Positions 25,709-37,700 of a DNA stretch of 64,000 nucleotides are shown piece after piece. A model generated the notes under the pieces. That model did not search any database. It was given only the letters and a program-made list of their open reading frames with translations, and was not told the origin of the DNA. Within the stretch, counting starts at the first letter, position 1, and each line of letters starts with the position of its first letter. Source of the stretch: Liolophura sinensis (lineage: Eukaryota > Mollusca > Polyplacophora > Chitonida > Chitonidae); NCBI RefSeq assembly GCF_032854445.1, contig NC_088303.1, positions 20,965,501-21,029,500 of the forward strand, written 5' to 3'. The translations under genes and the position numbers were made by a program.

Positions 25709-28700
25709 GTAAGCTTGAAAGATACGTGTAGGAAGTAGTATGAAACCATAGAGGCCAGGGGTCACATGTACAGTGTACACTTTACTGTGTTAAGCCAACC
25801 ATTGTAATAGTGAAACATTTATATATTTGGTTGGAGTTTTTTTGCTGTACTCAAGAATATTTCACTTATATGACGGCGGCCAGCATTATTGTAGAAGGAA
25901 ACCGGGTAGATAGTAGTGAAATACATGCATTCTTGGGTGTGGTGTGAAATAATGAAATGAAGAAAAAAAACTGGCGTGAAACTTGTGTAAAAGTTTAATG
26001 GGGTCAGTTTTTAGAAACATTTTAACACCATAAAAAATACAGCTACATGTTACTGAAAGCCAATAATTTGATATATTCTTAGAACACGTAAGTACAGAAA
26101 ATTCGATTTCATTATGAATCAAATCAAATTCATGAAATGAATATGGGTTTATATGCCACAAATCTCAGCTATAGCCTCTTTAAGCTCAAAAACACCGTCA
26201 TGAAAGTGAATTGTTCTTGAGTATGACATTATAAAGAAAATTAGTCAAATTAACAATCACTTTTTGTGGGAAGATGATTGTGAAAAGTTTATTGTGAGCT
26301 GATTTGAATGTTGTATTCGGTAGAGCACAGGTAGTACTTTCTGGGCTAATCTTGTTGTGGTTGTGATGAACATTGTAGGTGTGAAGCATCCAAACATCAT
26401 CTGTGATGCATGTAAGAAACAGGGGATCCAGGGCATGCGATGGAAGTGTACCAAGTGCCATGACTTTGATCTCTGTACCACGTGTTACATGGCTGACAAA
26501 CATGATCTGACACACTCCTTCCAGAGGTTTGACACAGCCTCCTCTAAAGGGTTAGTATGACAACTCCATTCTGCTGTGAATACACCAACTTGGTAATCAC
26601 TCTACTCGCTGTTGTTTTTAGGAGTAATCTGGACCAGAGCAATGAGGGCCAAAGTTCAACCCCAGCTCCTAGATTTGTTTAATGATTCTCAGGGGTAAAT
26701 GTTAAGTCAAACATGAAAGTTTTCTTTATCACATGTTGCAGGAAACTCAGAAAATTTACCTAAAATGTGACAATCAAAAAAAAAAATTTACATTTAATTT
26801 TCCCGTATGCTTGTCAAGACTCTGTAACTCCAGACGCTAATAAAGTTGTTTTTGAAATAATACAATGTACTGTGCATATAGATACACAGCCATATGTCGA
26901 TTGCTGTCTTATTGTTGGTTAATCATACTACTATATTTGTATGTATGTTTGTTTGTATGTTTAATGTCCCGTTGAAAATGTGGACTTTTATTTGATTTAC
27001 CCCTTGCACAAGAGAATGCCAGCCCATTGGCAATATCTCATATACGTGTAATATCTACCTAAGATTTCCAAGACTGGGAATTTAATCAAGTCAGTGATGG
27101 GACAGTAAACTTAGTCCTTGATTGTTTAATGCACATAAATTTTCGTTGACATAGTTCATGAAATAGTTGTAAATGGTTTGATTTTCTTAGGCATTCATTC
27201 AGTTCTGTGTAATTAGTCGATATATATTTACAGCTGTACTAATTTACATGCACATGATTAATGTCATTCCAGAGTGAAGGTTCCGAAGAGGGTGAGTGGC
27301 ACCAAGGTACAGATGAAGGGCATTTTCCCCGGTGCCAAGGTGGTAAGGGGACCAGACTGGGACTGGGGTAATCAAGATGGTAAGTCAGCAACAATCTAGT
27401 TGTGCAAAACAGTAGTTACTTACCACCCCCAATACCACCACCCCCCTCTTCCCCCTTCACACCTTCACCCAAACTATAACTAAAAAAGTGCCTGCAAATT
27501 TAAACAAGCAAGGTATTTTATGAAATTTGCTATCGTTTCATACTCTATATCGGGGCTATACTCTAAACATATTTTAATTTTTTCCCCCTCACGAATGTTA
27601 ATTTCTTAATTAAAATTCTTATTTAAAATTTCTCAGTTAAAAAAAAAACTGAAATTCCCTGCCGATCGACTCAGGTTTTAGTTCTGATAGTTGGGTTTGC
27701 GCAACAAGAATGTTTTGAGGATTGCCAGGCGTGTACAAGCCTCACAGTGCAGTGAAATGCCAGATTTAAAATGACACCTCTTGAAATTGTCTGCCTGTAA
27801 ACATCTCTGAAATAAGCCTTTGACCATCATTATTAACATAGACAATCAATATGAATTTGTCTGACTTTTAACTGACCAGCGGAATGAGTAGGCAATTGAT
27901 TCTGTTTCATTCAATGAAGAAATCAGGACAGAAGTCAATAAGGCATGGCTTCAGGTGTTAATGTTGGAGGTAGGAAATATTACATCACTGAAGGGCTTTA
28001 GCAAGTTGACAGGAAACGGGCATTATACACAGCCGGCGAAGCATGACTTGATCTTCCATGGGTGACACTCTGGGTTATTACCTCGTCAAGTTCACTGGAC
28101 TTCCCAAAATTACTCCATTGTAATTCTGAAAAGACTAGATTACTATTGTGAGCCCAGAATTACTCACACATCAAACTGTAATTTAAACTTAATGAAAGGA
28201 TAACATTATATCCAGCTGAAAGCCTTTTTTCACATATTTGTAGACTTGCCTTAATTCTGCACAAATTTCTCAGTTTCTCAGAACTTCAGGATATATTCAT
28301 CTTTAGTTGTCACTTGAAAGTATGATGGTATGATACCTTATCTCATTTCCTGTCACCCATGATACTGAGAATTAGTAAAAGTCTTTGCATACTGTCTTGT
28401 GGAAAAGCTTGTTCATCTGTCAGTTGATCAAGGTACATGTTCAGCAATGCAGCCATATGTTTATCAGGAGTTATTTCCTCCTGAGTACACACTAGATCTT
28501 GAAGGTGTCAAATGAGAACCTCTGGTTCAGATGAATCTTAAGTTTGAAGCCTGATTTCATGTTTTCCTGTCTTAAAAAAATTCCTTTCAAAATTTTTGTG
28601 ATGATTATTGCGTTATGAACCCATGGTTATTATTTATTATGGTGGATCGTGTGTGGCAAAAGGCAGAAATTAAATGTTTGTTGAGTGGCGGTATTGATGG

Positions 28701-31700
28701 TACTGGTGCCGCTTTAATAGGGAATGCGTATATGATTTTGCTTTATGCTTCATCGAAAAAAAAAATTTGGTACAGATCTGAAAAAAAATGTATTGTATTT
28801 CCAGGTGGGGAGGGTAAAATTGGAAAAGTCACAGACGTGCGAGGCTGGGACTCTGAGTCTGGGAGGAGCGTTGCCAATGTTACATGGTCATCAGGATCAA
28901 CCAACGTGTACAGGGTGGGGCATAAGGGCAAAGTGGACCTAAAGTATGTGCAGGAGGCCTCAGGAGGCTTTTACTACAAGGATCATCTACCTGTGTTAGG
29001 TAGGCAGCCTAGTGAGTGTTCACAACAGCTGCCTCACCCACACTGATACTACACACTGGGGGACTGGGCGTTCCAACACTGAAACCAGCACAAAATCTTA
29101 CACAGGAGTGTAAAATGCAAAATTTCATGATGTCTTGATCTGCACAGTACCCAACCCAGTGTCCTTCACCTTTACTTGCATTGGAAAAGTAAAATTCTTT
29201 TGATATGATCTGAAGCGAAAATGAACAATGAACAACACTGATAAATGTCAGAGCCAGTCGGATAATGGCCTATTTGAAAATTGATAGTTAGTTATATGTG
29301 ATTAAGGATTGTTCTGAAGGTTCCTTTTTTCTCGTGTTAATTTTTACGTTAATTGAAAGTAGGTGCCATGTCAAATTGTTGCATCTCACAGTGATCAGAA
29401 ATTTGGTTTTATTTTTTTCAGGCGAGTTCACTGAAGTAGCCTCTACCAGTGGAGTTCCATGTCAGTTCAAAGTCGGTGATAAGGTCAGAGTTGACCTGGA
29501 AACAGACATCCTCAAGGTCATGCAGGAAGGTCACGGAGGATGGAATCCAAAGATGGCAGATGTGAGCTACAAGATAATTGTTTACTGTACAAAGGGATGT
29601 GATTTTCATATGAGTATAATTATTTAAGCTGTTCTATACACTTTTAGCAAAATTGAACAAGTATGTATGTGTGTTTTCCAAAAGTTATCATATTTAATTT
29701 AGTGCTCATAACACTGTCTCTCTCTTGTGTTACCACACTTGTATGTTCTTCAAGGAAAGTGACACTCATGAAGGTAAAAAAATCGTAGTGTACATAACAG
29801 AATGTCAGCCAAACACCTACCTCTATCCATAGCTTTTGTGTTTTGTTTCTCATTTCCTGCACTAGCTTTGGTGTAGGTAAGACAAAGAACATATACTCAT
29901 CAGTGATGACAGAAAGGAGAGATTTCACCGGCTGTCAACATTTCATTGTCTTGTCAGTGTTTTTGGTCTTAGGGAGGCAACTTGTCATAACCAGACTGAA
30001 TGAATCATTATGGCTTAACACAGTACTTGGGACTGTTTTAGCCATATTATCAGCGGTAACATAACCAACTGAAAGTTCAAGACTTTCAATTGATGATCTT
30101 AACTAGGTACTAGTATTGTGATGTAATATGTTTTTTAGTGAATGTTTCTCAAAAGAACGTAGTTTCCTGTAAACTGTCTGTTATTAGCGGGAAATAATTT
30201 CCTCTGTATCATCCGTCTTTTACCAGTTTCTGAATGATTAATGTGTTGGGAGAAAAACAGTCATAATCAGCTTAGTGTTTTACAGCACAGTGTACTATCT
30301 GAGAAGCAACGATATTGAAGGCTCAGGATAATATCTAATGTGGTGTGTTGTGAACTACACATACAGATATTTGACTTCATATTTCAGTATATTGGCAGAG
30401 TAGGAACAGTCCATCGAATCACTGAGCGAGGGGATGTCAGGGTGCAGTATGAAGGCTGTTCTAACAGATGGACCTTCCACCCTGGAGCTTTGACAAAGGT
30501 AAACCCATTGTTCTACAGTCTGCTGTAGCAGTTTGACCTATGACCTATCATGTTTGTCTTGTTGATTGTACAAGCATTTATTTTTTTAGGGGTGTCTTAT
30601 TTGCTTCATTATGTTTGCTGGCCTCACTTATAAATTGTAAATTGTTACAAAATTGTAAAAGTTCACATTGCTTCAGTAAGGAAATGCAGAAATCTGGGGG
30701 TATATGCCCTTCAAGTAGCTGTTAGGCATAGGTTAAATGTAAGTAGGGTACTGTATTAGTTTAAAATGATTGCCCAAAGAACTGCACTTTTATAGACAAA
30801 TATTGTTCATAAAATACTACTTTTGGTGCTGAAACTTACATTTGTCCAGTAGGATATCATCCTACAGGACAAAAAAAAAAAGAACAGAATCTTCAGAATC
30901 GAGCATAAAGAACATCGTCACAGACAAAGTTTTAGATCATATAAGGAGGTGAATGAAGACCTGTACCTATGTTCTGCTAACAGGTACAACTGTTCTCAGT
31001 GAATGACGTAGTGCGGATCTCAGATGACGTACACAAAGTTAAGGAGGAACAGAAGGGACATGGGGAGTGGACAGAAAACATGAGAGCTGTAAGTGGATCT
31101 TTGGTGACATCAGGAAGTTTGTGAGCTTTGAAAAGGTTTTTCAAACAAACAAACTTCTGTTGTTATGCATTGCCTTGTGAATTTTTGCAATGTTTGGTGG
31201 AATTTAATCTGCGTTTCCTCAAAAAAAATATTTGAATAACTATCTTACAGATATATGTACATGTAGATTATATATTCCATATTGTCAGATTTGCTCCAGT
31301 AAGGTACCATTCAGTGGATAAAAAATATCTCTGTGTTATGCACACTGTTTGCTTTCTCTGAGTCAAAAACCAGGACATGTGAAGACAGGGGTGGGCCGTG
31401 GATGGAATTGATTGATATTACAAGTTAGCCCAAGTGCTCTTTCATGACATCAGTGCTCTGCACGCTGGTGTTTTATGTTTCATCGGCACATAACCTAACT
31501 AACATGCTGGAAGTAAAATAGTCCTGAGTTTGAACAAATAAAAAGCAAAAACAAAGAACAAAAATACTTTGAGAAGGTATTTTAATCGTGACTACAGCAG
31601 TATGCCCTCAAAATTACCTTTTAACTGTGAAATATAAATTTTTATTCACCTGTGTCCCAGCATGCCCTTAACATTCAAATTGTTATTGTAGACATTAAAC

Positions 31701-34700
31701 ATGTTGGGCCGTGTAAAGAAGGTGTATATGGATGGCGACCTTCGTGTGGATGTGAATGGGCAGACGTGGACGTTCAATCCATCATGCTGTATCCTTGTAC
31801 CTCATGGAGCTCAGGAAATCAACAACACACTGGGTGGGCACGAGCGAGAGGAACGTAGCAGAGGTAAGCAGTTATATACTATGGAATTTGACCTTGTCCG
31901 TGGCAGCATTTCAATTTCATTCTTAAGGATTAAGTTAGATATCAAAGTGTCAACTCTATACTGGAAGATGACATTCAACCATATTCATGTGCTCAAAAGA
32001 AAATTACATGCTGGCTTCCTCTCTGGCCATACATGGGAAGGTCTCCAACAACCTGCAGAAGGTCGTGAGTTTCCCCCCAGGCTCTGCCCGGTTTCTTTCC
32101 ACCATGATGCTGGCCGCCATCGTATAAGTGAAATATTCTTGAGTATGGGGAAAACATCAATCAAATAAATAAATAAATCAAAAGAAAATTACATGTAAGC
32201 ATAACAATATTTTGTACAATTATTACTTGGTACTGTATATTGTGATTTTTCATTGTTTTATTATCGTGCTGTGATAATTTTTCTGTGTTCCAGCTTTGTA
32301 AATGAAAATGATCTTCATATTTTACTCTCACATGTTTAGATACTCTGCAAGCGCTGTTGGACCAATTTATGGAGATTCAACCAGCCTACGACTCTGGCCC
32401 TGACCGGCTGGTGAAAGAGGCTGCTCAAGGTCACGCGGAGGTTGTCAGTGAAATTGTTACAAAATTCCCAGACAAGGTTAGAATCAGCTTGGAATACAGT
32501 GTAGCCTTTGCTGTAAGGCGCCTCTATATAGCTCAAAATCGGATATAACGTGACCCAAATCTTGTACCCCAAAAATCAGTGGTGTACTTTCATGTGAGGA
32601 GGCTTGCATTTCCAATGACAACAGTTAAAACAGCAAACGAACAAGGATTTTCACCAAGAAATATACGTAAAGAGTCCTACATTATTCGCTTCATTTCTTA
32701 CTGTTGGTTTGTGATCCATGGGTTATTTCAATATTTTAGATTTAAGATTTTGAAAGATCACATCTATATAAGCAAAAAAGAAAAGGAGTTACTTATGAAT
32801 AATGGAAGAGGTTACATTTCCTGGCAAGCGAGTTTGATTCTAAGTGCATGTGTCGGTGTTTCTGTTTGCAGAATTACTTTCATGTAACTGTGGCTTTGTT
32901 GGCAATAGAGAACACATTTTGCTCACTATAAGAAGCACACCTTCTAAAGGGGTTGATGGTTGTACACTTACCGTAAATGCTGATGACTTATTAAATGGCT
33001 ATAAAGCGAGGTGTGAAACTACATGCACATGGGAGCGAGATGTGGCTTACCAGTGTGTTGACATGTTGGGATTGAGATGAACTCCCGCAAAGTGTATTTA
33101 TTTTTTATTTGTTCACTAGCTACATGTACAACGAGGTCATGTGATCAGGTTGACAGTAGTCTGCCGAGTCCACCATTTTGAATCAGAGACATTCTAAATT
33201 CCATGAGTTACTTCTGTTAAGACCAGGCATGAACAAAACGGATACCAGATATAAAAGTACAGTGGACAGAACTACATTAATTGATTTCAGTTTAACATAC
33301 GCTGAGTTCTGTAGATCACCTCAGGTCCGTGCTTAAACAATACCAGGCTAACTTTGCAGGATATGAGCAGGACAGTGCCGAGATGCTGGTGTTCCATATT
33401 TAAAACCTTGCATGCCGTAGAACACTATGATCGGATCTGTAGGTAACAAAACACTTACGCATTTATACTAAACTAACAATGAAAAAACCTTTGACAAAGC
33501 ACACTTTGCAACGATAAAACTTAGTTCAATGTCAGAATCATGTATGCCTATATACTGGATTCCAAGGTCATTTCGTGATAGTGCGATGTAGCCTATGACG
33601 CGCTCAAGAAGTTCTCCCCATAACGGTGCGCTATAGAAGGCTGCACAGTATTTGCATTACCTTACCTTCTTGATCTTATTTTTGGGAAAGCATAGACTAA
33701 TTTTTACTCAAAGCTGCAAAGTATATATACAGATGCAGAAAGTAGTAAAATAAAGTTTTCATAATTATATGAATTAATAACACAAAGAGAAAGTTAGTTG
33801 TTGAAGTAAATCTCGTCTAGATTTTGGGGGAAATCAACCAGAAGGTTCCGTTATGCCCACAAGAGGTTGTTTCAAAAAACTTGATGGTCATAGGGTAGAA
33901 GCCTAGAAAAAAACAGATGTATGTTAAATTCACCAACAAGTAAGTTTACCGTAATATATTTTAGGTATGGCCTAAAAAAACTTATGCATTCTTAGAAGCA
34001 AACACAGGTACTTTTAGTGCTGAAGTTTACATTGTTACAGTAAAATCCATCTGAGATCAAAGTGATTGGTGTGCCAGCTCAGCACAATGACCTAGGAGCC
34101 TCTGACCAATGCAGCTGTGAGTTCATTTATATACCAGCTCATATTTCCAGCAACCTGTGGATGGTCGTGGGCTTCCCCCGGTTTCCCCCCTGCCCCCGGG
34201 TAAATAAATAAACAAATGTAAGATCACAATAATTCTTAGAATTAGGCTAAAAGAGCAACTTAATCAAGGCAAGTACTGTAATTGTTACATAACCGTTGTG
34301 ATTTGCGCTGTTCAGGTGGATCAGAAGAGCTCCGGTAAGACAGCCCTACAGGTGGCCTGTCATCAGGGTCACCGAGAGATTGTCCAGTTACTGCTGACCG
34401 CTGGTGCTAAGTTGGAACTACAGGACGAGGATGGGGACACAGCACTACACTACTCAGCCTTTGGGTATGTCTCGTGCATTTTATAAAAGTAATAGACGCT
34501 GTTTGTTTTCACAACTTTTTTACTAACAAGAATTTAAGTGAGTTCGCATTTCGTGAATACACAAGGATGGGGTCCAAATCTAGTAACTGTAAGTAGTTGC
34601 TCCAAAGATTTTATTGCATGTAAAAGTAATCTTGCTTTAGAGATTCCATGCTTATAACTTTAACGATTTGAAATTATGTATGTTTATTTGTGAAAAAAGG

Positions 34701-37700
34701 ACTATGAGTGTGAATGTGAGTCCTAACCAGATAGCTGTCAAATGTAAAACCGTGTACGAGGACATTTGATATATCATAGAACTTCCTGACATTCCAGCAT
34801 GGGTTTAATGTTATAAAAGGAGGTTAAAAAGATTTAGTAAGCTGTGACAAAGTTTTAATTAATTATGAAATACCTCAATGCAACTAGTATTTTTGCACAT
34901 TTGCAGAAACCAGCCAGAAATAACAGAGCTACTTCTGCAGAAGGGTGCAGGCATCGATGCCCTCAACAAGGGAGGTTGTAGCACACTGCACGTGGCTGTC
35001 AACAAACAGCACCTCAAGTGTGTCAAAGTCCTGCTCAAGCATAAGTGCAATGTCAATATTCAGGTAAACTTGTTCACACATGCCCTTTGGGCACAAATAA
35101 CACTGTCATCCCATCAGGGGGTCCTCCGTGGCCTAGTGGATGGCACGTTAGTGCAGCACAGTCACCCAGAAGCCTCTAACCAATGTGATCGCTGTGAGAC
35201 CAGCTAATGCAGGCTTCTAGTCTGGCCATACACAGGAAGGTCTGCAGCAACCTACGGATGGTTGTGGGTTTCCTCCCACCATATTACTGGCTGTCATCAT
35301 TTAAGTGAAATATTCTTCTTCTAAATTGAAAACTCCAATCCTATGAATTCATTACATAAGCTGTAATTCTGAGTCATGCCAGCAGTATGGACCAAAATAT
35401 AGTTGGTTAGCTGATCAGCATAGCTTAAATTGATGCAATGGGAAACCTTTCAGATCCCACCTAAAGTAACTTGGGCGTAAACTGTGTAATTGGTTGTTTG
35501 TTTATGCCTTTGTGATTTGTGGCAAACTCATTAACTGGTAATGTAGTAATTAGGTTCAGTGGTCAACCATGCTTGGTCCCCGGGTCACCGTTAGACGAGA
35601 AAAGCTACCTGATTGATATCCCAACAGTACTTTTCAGAGTATCACTGTCATTATTTATTAGTTAATGTGGTAAGAAGTGTTTGTCAGAGAAAACAGTTGT
35701 TTGTGTTGATCGGTTTTGAAGTAAAGCTCTTTTCTTATGCCATCTGGTAACAACACTTTAGGTTTGTTCAGTCATTAGCTAGGGAAACTTTGCATCTGTT
35801 TACCAGGCATTGTCAATCATTGATGTGGTATTTTTTCAGGATGCTTATGGGGACACAGCACTTCACGACGCCATCGGAAAAGAAAATCGGGAAATCATAG
35901 ACATACTCGTAAACTATCCAGGAATAGATTTTACCCTCCGAAACAAAAGAGGCTTTAATGTCCTACATCATGCAGCATTGAAGGGGAATAACTTGTGAGT
36001 AATAATGCCTATGCAAAACACGGCCTATTCACGGCAATGGTTTTCGTATCGATAAAGCTGTGTAAATTTATTCAATGATTTAAATCTTTTTGAAATACTT
36101 AAATTAGTCAGCCTTTTTAACTGCCTCTGCGACTGATATTTTGAAACATTCGGATAGAACTATGGTGAGTAGAGAAATTATTTATACAGTTTTGTTGAGC
36201 TTGTGTTTGTAATGATGTTAACAAATCATTTTAATGTTTTCCTAATAATTGTCTGCATATATTCTACTGACACTGTTTGCTGAGAATTGGATGCTTTTAT
36301 TTCTTGTCCATATTACTCAATAATTCTTGATCTTTTTGTTCAAGTGACAACTCTCGTCTGGAATGGAACCATTGATTAGGCATAAGACCTTGAGTGCAAA
36401 TATAACCCTTGAAACAATAAAACAGTTTTACATAAATGATAAGTCATGTGATACACGTATGAGTAGATGTATATGTTAACAGTGGGATGTTACTTTATGT
36501 CATGGTATTTTCCTGATTTTTTCTCACAGAGCTACAGAGAAAATATTGGGGAAATGTCGACAGATTGTTGACATCAAGAAAGATGATGGATTTTCAGCGC
36601 TTCATTTAGCGGCATTGAATGGCCACAAGGATGTCTCCAACACATTGTTAACTGTGGTACGTTGTTCATTGACCATTGTAGACAAACTTTTTGTGTACGA
36701 CCGAGAGTCCTGCAAATTCATTCCAACCAAAACTGTTTATTTGTATAAGTAAATGTACATGTAAAAGTAGAACAATTCATAGCAAAATTTTCTCTACGGT
36801 TATATTTTCATCTCTGATGTCTTTAAAGATGGAATTGTATTCCTCCAGTTGGATGATCGATTTTGTTTTGCATGTGGAAAATATAGTTTCAAATGTGTTG
36901 ACATGTTGATTTTTCATCTGCCAGGGTCAAGCCGACATCGAGATTCAGAATAACCGACAACAAACACCTCTACTGCTGGCTGTGTCTCAGGGGCATACTG
37001 CTCTGATAGAGCTCCTTGTTACCAAAGGTAAGGTTTACAGTGTTGAGACCTTTATTGCTGGCTGTGTCTCAGGGGCATACTGCTCTGATAGAGCTCATTG
37101 TTACCAAAGGTAAGTTTTACAGTGTTGAGACCTTTATTGCTGGCTGTGTCTCAGGGGCATACTGCTCTGATAGAGCTCCTTGTTACCAAAGGTAAGGGCT
37201 ACAGTGTTGATACCTTTACTGCTGGCTGTGTCTCAAGGGCATACTGGTCTGATAGGGCTCCTCGTTACCAAAGGTAAGGGCTACAGTGTTGATACCTTTA
37301 CTACTGGCTGTGTCTCAAGGGCATACTGGTCTGATAAGGATCCTCGTTACCAAAGGTAAGGGCTACAGTGTTGATACCTTTACTGCTGGCTGTGTCTCAA
37401 GGGCATACTGGTCTGATAGAGCTCCTCATTACCAAAGGTAAGGGTTACAGTGTTGATACCTTTACTGCTGGCTGTGTCTCAGGGGCATACTGTTCTGATA
37501 GAGCTCCTTGTTACCAAAGGTAAGGGCTACAGTGTTGATACCTTTACTGCTAGCTGTGTCTCAGGGGCATACTGCTCTGATAGAGCTCCTCGTTACCAAA
37601 GGTAAGGGTTACAGAGTTGATACCTTTACTGCTGGCTGTGTCTCGGGCATACTGCTCTGATAGAGCTCCTCATTACCAAAGGTAAGGGTTACAGAGTTGA

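Noticed and set aside
28615-28804. In-frame extension of mib2 exon 4 to an upstream ATG
   Set aside because: The acceptor TTTCCAG at 28804 and the phase from exon 3 show these bases are intron; the extension has no MIB/HERC2 similarity.
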